64,000 nucleotides of DNA. It comes from Fonsecaea monophora (taxonomy: Eukaryota > Ascomycota > Eurotiomycetes > Chaetothyriales > Herpotrichiellaceae). The stretch spans positions 62,001-126,000 of the forward strand of contig NW_019173936.1 in the NCBI RefSeq assembly GCF_001642475.1, given 5' to 3'. The position numbers and the translations under genes were made by a program. Below are positions 10,079 through 22,000 of this stretch, one piece after another. Position 1 is the first letter of the stretch; each line of letters opens with the position of its first letter. A model generated the notes under the pieces. The model made no database searches. It saw only the letters and a list, made by a program, of their open reading frames with translations, and was not told the DNA's origin.

Positions 10079-12552
10079 ATGACCGAAAACCGCTACCGTC
10101 CCAACTCACCTCCCCTTGGACGTCGCTACCCTGACCATCGGGCTTCGACTGGTATGGTCATATCCTCCTCCTTCGATCCTCGGTTTTCCTCGTCCTCCCA
10201 GCCTCGCAGCTTTATTGATACTTTCCCTGCTACGCGACATGGGAGTGTTTACACTACCCAAGCTATCGCAAGGAAAACAGTCCTTGACGATCCTCACTCG
10301 GGCGGAGGCTCAATAGTGAAAACCGAATATTCTGTGCGTCCAAGGACCAATTCCACACTAGAGGCTCGCAGACCTGTGAACACCTTCACTGAACGCCGCT
10401 CTTCCCCGCCGCGAATTCGTCCGGCTATTGTTAGTGGTCCCTCTCGTGATGATCCACGAAGCCCAGTGGTCGCCTCGAGAGAGGATCGCTATCTTGTTCC
10501 GGCTGCTACAAGTGGTCGACACCATCATCGTCATGCGAGTGCCACCCGTGCGGAGCAAGACCGTCTAATACCCGCAAGAGTCAGCCGACAACCCGAGTAT
10601 CATCGTCGTGGTGGATACAATGCATATCCATACTCTTCGGCACGGGGTCAGCTTCAGGATGAAGGCTTCTCATACACCACCCCAAAGGAGCAATTTTTGC
10701 AAGAATCAGCACGGCCTCAGAGGCGAGAGAGTTACAACCGATCAGAACGACCGGTAAGCATTGCTGGTTTCTCCGAATACAGATTGCCTGCAAGGAGAGA
10801 CACACGGGATGCGCCGCCGACGTCGTCTACCCGTGTTCTCGATCGAATCGACAGGAACGAGCCACCTCGATACTCCAGTGGTCGAACGAGCGACTTGGAA
10901 GACCGAGGAGATATCCCCCGTCGTCGTCACTCCACAAGAGCACCCGTCTTGCATCACTATCCCGATGACGGCACCATGTCCGCGCGTGAGGAACGTGACC
11001 TCCGACTCTTACCTAGATCCCATCATGACCGTCTAGAGGACGATGATAAACCTCTCAAGCATAGGCATCGTGATGAGCGCAATAGAGAGGCGTTGCGTGA
11101 GATTCCGCGCGAATCTGAACGGGTCCGTGAGCGTGACCGGGACAAAGACCGGGACCGGGACAAGGACAGAGACCGGGACAGGGACAGGGATCGCGACCGC
11201 GATCGAGATAGAGACCGGGAACGTGACCGCGATAGGGATAGAGACCGGGATAGGTATCGCGACGCTGACAAGTCTGGCAAGCCTCGAAGTCGCGAGAGCA
11301 GCCCAGAGCATTCGGGACTGCGGAAAGGACTGGCTGCAGCCGCAGGTCTAGGAGCGGTAGGCGCTGCTGCTGGTGCCGCTCTGAAGAGTACTCGTAACAA
11401 GGACGAGGAAGAGTCAGAAACCGATGATCGCAAAGAGCGAAAACACCGAAGACGACGACACCACGATGAACCAAGTCCAGACGAACTTGCCGGACGCATC
11501 GAGCGTGATCTTAAGCTGAGCAATGGAGATCGTGATCTGCGCCGGCGCGACGACGATAGGGATGCCGACGATACAGGTGATCATGACGACCGCCATGAAC
11601 GGCGCAGACACCATCGACATAGGAAGCAACGAGACCGAGCGGACCGTGCGCCCGAGTCAGACACCACCGAGGATTATGACGGTAAGGACACCCGGCAACG
11701 CCGTGCCCGTGACCGAACATCTTCCCGTGACGAAGATCAAGAGGTGCCAGCAGTTCTGGAGCAACGAACCATATCCCCAGGCGAAGATGATGATGACCGT
11801 CCTCGAAAGGTGCAATTGGTCGAGCCGGCTGAAAAGAAAGAGGAATTCAGACCGAAGGGTATCCTCAAAAAACCACGAGAAACACCTTTCCCCGAGGACC
11901 CAAACCCTACACGAGAAGGGGTTGCGCCGTTGAAGGACGCCCACAAAGATGGTATACCACCAAATGCAAGGTGGACCAAAATTAGCCGAGCGCTGGTGAA
12001 CCCGGAAGCCTTGGAAAAGGCACATGAGAGGTTTGAGGAGAGAGACGATTACGTGATTGTCTTGAGAGTCGTCTCGAGGGAAGAGATCACAAAGCTGGCA
12101 GAGAAGACGAAGGAGATTAGAGGTACGTACATGGTTCATATCTCAAGCTGGGAGGCTGTCACTAACAGACACCCACAGAGGCTAGAGAGCGCAAATGGCA
12201 AGCTGAGCTCGAGGAGAAACGCCGGCGCCGTGCAGAAAGAGGCGAGTATAGCGATGAAAGCAGCGACGACGAATATAGCGAGGAGGAAGGACGTCCGTTG
12301 CGTGCTATCGAGCAACCGCCTCCTGCTCAAGTATTGCAAGGTGACCCTAGAGCATACCTCGCGCAACAACAGAGAGTGGAAGTTCCTGTTGTAGCCAACA
12401 CCCCACCTGGACAGCCTAGTACCGCAACAGCGCAACAACCCCTTCCGGCACCCGGAGCATATCCTGCCCTAACCCAGCAGCCGCAGCAAGGATTGCCTGT
12501 ACCAGACATAAGGGTTGAGCCCACAGCCGGTACTTATTCGACGAACGTATGA
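10079..12552 (+). CDS. Large charged low-complexity protein with RD repeats (DUF3824-like)
   Basis: Exon 1 (10079-12122) and exon 2 (12179-12552) join across a 56-bp GT-AG intron with a CACTAAC branch site, giving 805 residues. The frame stays open upstream to 9980, but ATG 10079 has a good context and gives a clean N-terminus. Residues about 1-350 are Arg/Ser/Pro/Tyr-rich. They are followed by a run of alternating Arg-Asp (11130-11265), then a Gly/Ala-rich segment GLAAAAGLGAVGAAAGAAL and an acidic/basic tract. A better-conserved C-terminal region begins near PKGILKKPRETPFPEDPNPT, continues through the helix DYVIVLRVVSREEITKLAEK and a KRRRRAERGEYSDESS tract, and ends Pro/Gln-rich. The combination matches fungal proteins labelled DUF3824. 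Function is unknown; RD/RE arrays in other proteins can bind RNA or form condensates, which here is only a suggestion. Confidence 0.85.
11130..11265 (+). repeat. Coding RD/RE dipeptide repeat
   Basis: About 45 codons encode almost only Arg and Asp in alternation, with a few Lys, Glu and Tyr. Codons vary (cgg, cgc, cga, agg / gac, gat), so the repeat is held at protein level rather than being a recent DNA slippage product. Confidence 0.85.
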
Positions 12553-15500
12553 CAGGATGTATGAGCATGAGAGATGATTGAATGAACAATGAAAATATGG
12601 CTATCTTGAACGAGGAATTTTGTGAGCGCTGCCTAGAGTGTAGTGTTAGCTATCAGAAGCCGACGCATTCTGTATCAGACAATGGTAGAAGAACAATCAT
12701 CAGAGTTCAGAGCGAGCGATGAGAACAGAATTCGGCTGCGAGATGGATGCCAAACTGCGCCAGAAGAGGTGAAGCCGTGGACAACTAGAAGCGGGTTGAG
12801 ATCCTTAGCTTCGACACCAGGGAAGCGGCGAAGATTAGATTATTGGGGAAGTCAAATGAAACATTTTCCTCGAAAAGACGTTCTTGAATAATAATTGGTA
12901 GTTTCTTGTATACGAGGTAGTTATTGATGGATGAACAAGGAGAAGAGTGATTAGTCACGTGAGAGTCTTGTTAGTCGAGTCAAGCCACATCCCCTTGAAA
13001 TAACCTCTTCTGTCAGACAAGTGCAATTTCGCCTTCTCCCGGCTACAGTTTCCCTCACAACACATCCGTGTTCTTCCCTTGGCTGTCCTGTCTTCCACAC
13101 CGTCTATCCTCCTGGCATGACTTTTACTCTTGAACAGCTCTCCAGGGGTGTAATAACAAACCTTAACCCGCCGCAGCACCCGTCAGTATCACGCCTCTTT
13201 CTGGGCGGCACATGCCATCGATCCAGTACCATTCGCACAGGTCTTCCATTACACACCTTATTTTGAGAATTGGTTGGCTGTCCGAGCGATCCTCCACCCC
13301 AAGGCCGGTCGTCCACCGAATGGTAACCCTCGCTTTTCCGCCTCCCCGGCTCCGTATTACCAGCCTCTCTGAAGCTAGTACCTGAAGATCTTCCCCCCTC
13401 AGCCGAGCCAGCCCTGGCCATTCCAGCTCCCCATGCCTCAAGAACCCTTCTGGTGGCGAAACTCGTGGAAAAGCGTGGTTGATCGACACAACACGTTATC
13501 CGCATGATTTTCCGGCCAAGAAGGGACCTGCCTTCCACGCTATCTGTCAATCAATGTCGCAGTCGAACTCAAGGAAACAATCAATCTAGCAGCCGCGTGG
13601 TGGAGAGCAGGCATGCCGCTACAGACGACGGAGCCGGGATATCACGACTTGCAAGCGAAAAAGATCACCAACGATATCTGCTCACAGATGGTCTTTCTTT
13701 CAGGGGCAGATGGCTTCAAAATAGACGGATATGCTGCAACTACCCTGTTGCCCATCCAGTCAAGCGGTAACCTAATAGCACAGGACTGCAGATGTCCGAA
13801 ACCTGTTTAGAATAGTCTGGTGACAGTACTGTTTTGTTTGGGTCCGACGCCATGGACCATAGACCTCTTGGTTCCACCGCACACTTCGCCTACGTTGCAC
13901 TGTCGTCAAGACATTTCTGCAGATCGCTGCTGATCTGCAGTCCCTCAAGTGGGCTTTGTCCCTTGGTATGGAGCTGAATATTTTTCGCAAAATCCTTAGG
14001 GGAGTGAGGTGCAGCTGGATACTGTCATCTCTTGGGTGGCCGCCGTGCCGCCCCAATCACTCGGGCCAGGTGGTGACGCCGCACCGATCGCCGCCGTCAC
14101 CGCCATCACCGCCAGGAAGCTAGATCCGGAGCAGGGGCACCGACTCGTCCACAAGCTGAACAGCTGTGCAAGGAAGATGATCTGCAGCAACTGCAGCGCC
14201 AAATATTCCAGCCATGCGTGCCATGCTCAGACCTCAGTGTATCCTTTCCTTTCCTGTGTGGAGCGGCAGTGATTTTTCATGGATTGCGTCCTGACCATCG
14301 AATCGCAGTCAACTCGAAGAGCTTGCTGTCAGCTAGTCTTGCCATCTTCCGGCAGAAAGTGATATTCCGATCAGATGGTACCATCCATATTGAGCTGAGA
14401 GGGATTGCATTTCCTCAGTCCTGAAATTTGCCACAACGCGATAGGTCTTGGTGACCTGCAGGTAGCAGGAGGACAGATGGTTTCATTGCGTACGAACATA
14501 GCCCGAGGCCCCTACCGCAAGAGACCCTCGGTTCTTCGACGGGTCAGTCTGTCGTGGTTCGCGATCTAGCAAGAACGTACTCACTCTATCCCAGAGATCC
14601 CTGCTATGCATACTTTGGAGAGTCGCTCAAGAGAAGCAGCCATGCAGATCTTCGAAATGGTCTCCAACGTAATAAGATCGAGAACGAAAGCTGACCTCAC
14701 AACATCTTCTGTGTGCATCGAGCACACAATATAAATTCGGACCTCGTTATTCAAAAGGTCTCCCGGGTAGCGGCCATGATGACTCTGCGTTACACATATG
14801 TTCTTTTGGGTTGTTGAAAACATTGTCTACCTAACATACCTGCGCGTACAGACTGGTAAGATGTATAATTGCAGGTCCACTGCGGCACTTCCTACAACCC
14901 ACCATCAAGAACACGTACAAATTGCTCAAGGCCAGCTTGACAAACTGGTTTCATGCAATGACTATGTACCGATACGACTGATTGCCTCTGAAGGAGGCAG
15001 GACGCTAACAGAGCAATCACGTAAAGCAGCCCCGTCCTTTCGTGATGACGGCAACCTTTTTGGAGGGCCACAAGCGCGATTGCTAACGCACACCGGAAGC
15101 ACAAAAGCTTGGTAGGCGTCGGTGATGCTTGCTTACCTGGAGAAGAACATGCGATAGGGTCCGAGAGCCTCTTGTGGGGGCTTGTCGTTCCTTTTTGCCT
15201 AGGGCGACCACAACTGGGTACTCGTACGAGCCAAAGGCGGGTCAGCAACTCCTTGTACAGTGCCGAGTACTTGTGGTAGTCGTCGATAGGTACCAAGGGA
15301 TGAGGTACGGTCCTCCCCCAGGCGCTGGTGGCTTGTCCACTACTGACTTCATCCCGTCAGTAGCAGCATCCAACTCCCTCCCTAAGTCAAAAGTGTTGGG
15401 ATCATTCCATGCATCCTGAGGCATTGTTTGCGGGGAGGAAGGCTGATCGAGATTGGTCTGACGCAGGTCTAGAACCTGCGACGCTGGTCAATCAAACATG

Positions 15501-17321
15501 CACATCAACGGGCGTCAGAAAGGTAAGTCTTTGCGTGTCCACCATTGACCCTGCAATCAGTCGCGCTGGAAGATGCCGAGAGGCTGGCTGATTTTTCCCG
15601 AGATGATGTCGAGATATAGTGCCGGGCAAAGGGACACACCAGTTCCATCTCAATCCACTAGATCCGCCCTGAAGCCGTGAATACTCGTCGCTCCTGTATA
15701 TCAGATGGTGGGAGGCGCGAACGATATGACATGAGATGATGAAATTCAGGACCGTGTACTTTCCACTGCCGACCATCACGACTGAATGACTTTGCGACAG
15801 ACGCGAGTCGTCTTATGTGCTTAGGCAAGATGACTTCGAACACGGGCCACGGTGAAGACACCTCCCGTGCCGCTCTGGCTTTATTCCTGTGCAAGCAAAA
15901 TTCTTATCGAGGTCGGCACTGTCTTCCTCCGAGATTCCTTCTGACAACACCTCTTCCATGGTTCCACTGGCATTACCGAGTGCCAATAGCGATAATGAGC
16001 CGCCGTGTTCACTCGGTGCTGGGAGCACAAGTCCGTCGGCTGTAACGGTGTTCGCGAGAAGGTGGTGCCCCAAACCGGCAACTGATATCATTGCATCCTA
16101 TCTTTACGGAATGAATTCCAGAGGGTGACACTGACGCAGCTCTCGAACAAAGGCACGCGCTCAGTGAACACTCCTCCCATCAGCCTTGTGTGGTGGTGGC
16201 AAGATCTGTGCGAGACTGAGAGTGGCCACTTCTATTATTAATGCTTCTTGAGCCGAATTGGCAATCCGTGCTACTCATATGTGTATATTTATAATACAAC
16301 TTGGCCTGAGACTGACCGCAGAACAATCCGGTGGCCCCTGTGAGCATCAAGTCTGAGTGTATTCCTGTCAGCTGCATGTCGAACAAGGCTGGGTAAACAA
16401 TCTATTTGAATGTTTGGTGATGTTGTTGAAGTTGTAGGACGTCGTGAACAGCTTCCCTCGATGCAAGTTGCAGCAGGGGTGTGAGTTGGATCCGTGAGCT
16501 TTGCATGCCTGCTAGCCAGTGCTAGGAGGTAAGAGCCGGGGGGTTGAAGGGCGGTGCCTAGAGGCTCCAGAGGGAGCCGACCAGGACTAACGAGCAGGAG
16601 AGCGCCGGGCACCAGCAAACACCCCGGTCAGCGCAGGCTTGAGCGACGGGGCTATTCGCCACCCTTGCGTCGCTAGGGCTTGCTGGGGTCGATCATTGTC
16701 AAACTTGGCGGACTTTCATATTGGCCGTTGTGGTCGTCAAGTCGTGACCTTTCTTGCTGCGCGCCTGGACATGCTGATTTGCCCCAGTCGTGGCTACAAC
16801 GGGGAAAAGCAACAAAAATCTGTGTAGCTCTCGAGATGCGGGTACATGGAACCAATGACAAGGCCCATTATCGCCGGCAGAGACGCCTACATACGTTGCG
16901 TAAGCCCACGCATCACCGAAACTCCAGCTATTCAGTCATTATTATTTTAAAAGTGCCCATTCAGGTAATCCAGCTGTGGGAAGTGGGCGGGGGGTGGGAA
17001 GAGGGAGTGGTGATGAATGGGGCGTCCATTTCTCCCCGAGATCGACGCTGCTAATAGCCAGAACCAGGATCAGCGCCGGGCCACACATGGCAGTTCATGC
17101 TCACGAGTCGTATTGCAGGGCGGGCCTAAGGCTGGTTCCGGCATAGCTTGAGGAATGGCACAAAGTATCACTCTCGCCACTGAGCGGAGACGATTTATTG
17201 GAGACATTTTGGAGTTGAGCTTCTGAGGAAAGCGAAGGAGGAGGCAGAGGAAGCAGCGGCCGAGACTCAGCACAGCAAGAACTTCAGGGATCCAGGTTTG
17301 AGAAAACAGACGACAAACAAA

Positions 17322-17762
17322 CTAGGTCTGTAGCTCGACGCAGACTAACGTCGAGACATGCAGACAGGAGACCTCTTTTTCCGTGAGAGATGAATATACG
17401 CGGCCAGAGCGGCCCATGTGTGGATCTGGTTCTTTTTCTTCTGTTACCTTTAATCGCACGAAGATCGATTTGATGGCTAGATTGCTCTCAGTGACAAGGG
17501 TCGCAGGTTCGATCGCAGTAATCTCCGCAAGCTGATCGTGATTCGAGAGGCGTGGTAAAATGGCTTTCAGAGGCGTCGACCAGTCTGTTGCAGATGTCGA
17601 TTGAGGGGTGGAGGGAGGAGGAGTAGGGGACTTGTTTGCCATCTTGACCGGGGCGCTGACTGGACAGGTTAGTCGACTTGCGGACTCCCTCCTTGGGTAC
17701 AGACGAGCCATGCAGAGATGTGTTTGCGTGTTGCATGGTATAGTATAACCTATTGTGGCCAA
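17322..17762 (-). CDS. Doubtful ORF, possible gene or gene remnant
   Basis: A 146-codon frame on the minus strand has ATG at 17762 and an internal ATG near 17642 followed by a Pro/Ser/Thr-rich segment (MANKSPTPPPSTPQS). A mixed, fairly coding-like segment with alternating hydrophobic and charged residues follows. It matches no family I know. It is isolated in a 6.5-kb gene-poor block with no flanking introns. It could be a short lineage-specific gene, an exon of a decayed gene, or chance. Confidence 0.2.
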   Translation of the reverse strand: MATIGYTIPCNTQTHLCMARLYPRRESASRLTCPVSAPVKMANKSPTPPPSTPQSTSATDWSTPLKAILPRLSNHDQLAEITAIEPATLVTESNLAIKSIFVRLKVTEEKEPDPHMGRSGRVYSSLTEKEVSCLHVSTLVCVELQT

Positions 17763-18429
17763 AGCTGCATGGTAGGCTGCAGTCAGAACGACTAGTCGAC
17801 TAGCGTGATGATCGCCGGAGCGCCGTTGATGACCTCTAGGCGTTTCGAGTTCAAACTCTCCTGTGGGCCACTAGACGTGTTTTGGGGCATTCAGACCCCG
17901 GTAGGACCCAACGAGTCCAGGTAGGCTCCAGCGGGGCCCGCCATGATTGCTCTGAGGGGGGAGGGGGGAGACACCGGGGGCCATTGGAAATTACAGGGAT
18001 TCCCACGAGACGCGAGAGGCCAGTGCGCTACCACTTCCCTCTTCCCCCCAAAGAACACCCTGGAGACCCTCCAGAAGTTTATTCGGGGGAAGGGCAATAC
18101 TCGTACCTACTACCACTTCGACACTGGGGGCTTCAATTGAATCATTACCCGCATCCGAAGTGCGAGGGAGGTACGCACGGTACGATATGCATGGACTCGT
18201 AACGACAAAGTACGAGTAATAGGTACTCGCTAGAGAGTGATATACCTACAGAGTAGGACGAGAGGTTACGATACTCGTATGGGTACTCCTCTCCTGAGCG
18301 TTAGCTGATGGCAAATTGAGCATCTTGTTGACACTTGTATTGTCTGATATTCTGTTCGGAGTAGAGCGGTATTATCGGCGTCTCTTTTTCAGCTGAGGAA
18401 AGAGCAGAAACGACAAACAACCCTAGGAA

Positions 18430-18469
18430 CTACTGCTGCTGCTACTGCTGCGCTGCTACTGCTACTGCC
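18430..18469 (+). repeat. CTG/CTA trinucleotide microsatellite
   Basis: An imperfect run of tgctgctgctactgctgc-type triplets covers about 40 bp. It lies about 580 bp before the proposed MedA-like start codon and outside any gene I support. Confidence 0.7.
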
Positions 18470-19052
18470 AGGTCCAAACCGCAGTCCATGTCTCCATCTC
18501 CATCCTTCTTTTCGTCAGTCACTCCCGATCATTCTTCCCGTTAAGCTGCCAAGTCATGGTTGATACTGGACATTATCCTCTACTAGTGAGCAATCCCACC
18601 CCATCAATACGAGTAGTCCTTCCAGCCAGTCCCGTTGCTGTTACCATTTGTCGAATTGCAACTTTTTTCATACCGCCGCCTGTTTTTTCACCATTATATT
18701 CCCGTCGTGACGACTTGCAATTCCTGGCTCTCTCTTTTCTAACTGGGACCCTGGCCCAGCCCTGTGACTAGCTATCGCGGCTTCATCGCCTACGATTGCT
18801 GGTCCTTGATGCCACACCCGCTCGCCTCTTTAAACCTCAAAGGCTCATTTCTTGAGCAGCCCCTCCAGCTCCAAACTCCAAACTCCTCCCATCCTTCTCT
18901 AAACCAACCCGCCTTACGGAGGACTTCCGATCTCCCTTAAAAAGCGACAGCCGAGACGAACCCACAACCCTGACCTCGGCCACCCGGTCAAATCTCGAAC
19001 TCGTCATCCCCCTCTCCCTACCTGCTCCTCGCACCTACTACGCTTGGTCCCC

Positions 19053-22000
19053 ATGCCGCGCGCCATGGCGCCCACCCAGAGCAAAAAGTACGCCGTCGCT
19101 TCGGAGAAATCATCTGGCCCTGCCAATTTGAACCTCCATGCTGCCAGTCTGGGTAATACGCAGATGCACCACCACCGCCACCACCACCTGACGACTGCGC
19201 GCAACGCGTTCAAGAATAACACGCTTCATTCTCACCCTCAGCAGCAAGGTCTGCAGAACCTCTCACATGCCGTCGCACCAGCAAAGGCTCCCGATCTAGC
19301 AACTGGGCCTGAGCCTGGGCCTAGTTCGGGCGCTGGTTCAGGCATGGGATCTACGAATACACAAGCTCACGGCGCAGCAGATGCTAAATTGCACGTAAGT
19401 CTCAAAACTTGTTCATCCACCCATCTTCCCGTCATTTTAGTACCATACCCTCGCAGTGTCTTTTGTCTGTACATCTCGCATCTTGGGGGGAGGCGTTCCC
19501 CCCTCCTTCCCGCTTTTCGCACCATGTCAATCACCTGTCACGAGTGAACTTTCTCCTCTTCCTCCCAAGGACACATCCTGGTCTGGCCGTTGAAGCCCAG
19601 TTGGGCCAATGCTGGTCCTCCAATGTGCGGTTAACCACCTGGCGCACCTACAATCTCTGCTTCCTTGGCTATCACCCTGGTCCTGGTCCTTGTTTCGGGG
19701 GCCAGCCAAACCCCAGTCATCGTTTTGGTCCTTGCTCTATTTTCCGGGCCCCGGGCTGCATCTGCCCAGGGTCCCAGGCCAGGATCCTTGACCGCGACGT
19801 GCAACTGGCAACTGGGCTCTTGATCTCTTGTCGGGTCCTTGTTTGGCCCCTTCAAGCAGCTATGATTAGCCCGCTTGTGGCTCCCATTCCCCCCCTCCTA
19901 CTCGTACCCTCTGCGACCGGCTCTTCAAGCACCAAAAGTGCCAGAAGCACGCCAGCAAGTCAACGCTTGGACCAGAGCTCCAGTCCACCACCTTGTCCCT
20001 CTTGTCCAATGCTCCAATACTCCTCTCAGATCCACCATAAATCCACCACACCGATGACCACTTTCGACTCCACTATCTCCTCTTCTCTTCCCTCTCTTCC
20101 ATCTGACCCTGGCCTGGTTCCCAAGTCGCCTGCCATGCCAATGCCTCTCCGGTGTCTCCTCTTAAGCTCCCGCGCCATCGATCCACTTGATTTGCACGCT
20201 ACTGGTACCAGTTTCGAAAAAGCACAAACCCACACCCATCAAACTCGCCCTCTCCATCGTCTTTTTACAACGCCCTTGCCCCTCGGCTTTTTTGGCATCC
20301 ATTCCATCTCTTTCAACTCTCGCCAAAACTTGTGCTCTCCATCATCCTTCCCCCTTTGACCTTGCACCGCCACGTCTGACGTGCACACTTTTGTACCTTC
20401 GCCATTTTTGACTGTCAAAACAAAAACATCCAGTCCCCCGCATGCCCTGGTTACTTTCCAGAGCAACACCCTTCGAGTATTCCTTCCACTCCCCATCTTT
20501 CCACCATACACAATCCAGCCAGCTAAGCTTCGACTCCCTGGGCTCCCTCAACGGCGACAATCTCAGTACATGGTATGCTGGTTTTCCCAGAAGCGCACAA
20601 CCTCCAACCCCACCCCCTGCTCGCCCACAATTCCTGGTGGCTGCCCTATCCGTTATCACATGCACGGCTTGATCCCCTCCCACATTATCCATTCAAACGT
20701 TTCGAATCTCCATTATATCCACACCCTGGACGTGCCGCAACAAACTTCGATCCAGTCTTAAAGCTTTGCCTGTTCGCTGCATGCTATCCTGGTTCTATCT
20801 CGTTGCGCGACAAACCCCTCTGTCCTCTCACTCAATATCCCCTGGCACCTTGGCCAGATCCCCTGCCAGACTCTGCTATTGCTGCCACCACTCCTACAGG
20901 TATGAACACCGTTGAGTCAACCGCCAGTGATTCGTGCTCTTGTGGGCGCTTGTCTCGTGTATCCCAAATTTCCTTTTCGTCGACAAACACAGGATTCTCG
21001 CTTCTTGCCCTAAAAAAGATTCAGGATCTATTGAGGTCCCCTGGCTCTCCACTATGAACCGGGGGGATGAGGGTCGTCCCAATCGCGAATACTTGCCCTG
21101 GTTTGGATCAATCAAAATGCATTGCTTTCGACCGGGCTTCCGATAGCTATTCAGGATGCTTTCATTCTGACTTGTCTTCACGGCGTCTTTTCCTACTCTC
21201 ACATTCTGGACGCGAATCTGCTTCTGTCGCGCTTTGATTCATCTTTGTCGCGATCGTTGCGCTGACCATATGGGCTCTTCATGCAGCATCGCACAACACA
21301 GCCATATTCATCAGTTGCGCCGTTGCATCACATTCCGCAACAATCGCAGACGAGGACGTTGAGCGGAAGTCAGAGCACCCAGCAACCTTATCCGTCCCCG
21401 AACCTCTACACCCCTCAACCCACTCTCCAGTCGCCGTTTCTCAATAGCCAGGCGCAATTCCAAGCGCAACCCGCAACCACTGATCCACCCAACTTCTACC
21501 CTCCGACGCAAAGTCCACGAAGCCAGCACAGCGGTGCTGGAACCTATTTCCCCCCTGGTGAGTCGAAAACGGCACTTCAATCGCTATAGACCTCGGCGGA
21601 CTAATTTCAGGTCTAGAAAAATCCGATTCTATGGCAGCAACCGCGACCATGCAGAGGCCATACCCTCCAATTTATCACACCCCCCAATCCAACTCTCCAG
21701 CTTCCGTCACCTCACCTCAGACCCACGACCCTGTAAGGCCCATGTATGCTCAACCAGGTTCTCAATTGAGCCAGCCACTGTATGGATATCAGTATGGTAT
21801 GAATTCGGTACCCCAGCCATACGGACAACATCATGCAACTCCTCAGCAACATCCAATCAACTCCCAGTCGATGCTACCGTATCAATCTACCAGTTCGCAA
21901 CTTGCGGGCCCACAAGTTGCCTCACATCATTCCACCATTTCCAGCAGTCCAAGACTGAAGTCGGAGCCAACCCAGCATTATCAGCAAACCCCACAAGCGC

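Larger units (their letters stand above)
12553..19052. other. 6.5-kb block without a convincing gene
   Basis: This is the longest gene-free block in the window. Short frames are scattered over both strands, but none combines an ATG, coding-like composition and a recognisable motif. The most coherent is the 146-codon minus-strand frame at 17322-17762, listed separately. A CTG/CTA trinucleotide run lies at 18430-18469. The stretch 18180-18300 repeats GTACTCGTA-like words. From about 18540 the plus strand becomes pyrimidine-rich, probably the promoter and leader of the MedA-like gene. I looked for transposase or reverse-transcriptase motifs and saw none. Confidence 0.5.

Noticed and set aside
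11023..11523. Antisense frame of 166 codons rich in Arg/Ser
   Set aside because: It is the reverse reading of the RD-repeat region; the plus-strand gene has splice sites and a conserved C-terminus.
15450..15540. tRNA-like stem (GCAGGTTCTAGACCTGC on the minus strand)
   Set aside because: The T loop lacks the conserved purine-A pattern, the total length between the possible acceptor arms is too short and no D arm forms.
17495..17530. GGTTCGAT motif resembling a tRNA B box
   Set aside because: The flanking stem does not pair and no A box or acceptor stem is found at the right distance.
19409..20359. 316-codon open frame
   Set aside because: It lies in the pyrimidine-rich proposed intron, is mostly low-complexity Pro/Ser/Leu/Thr, and shows no start context or motif.
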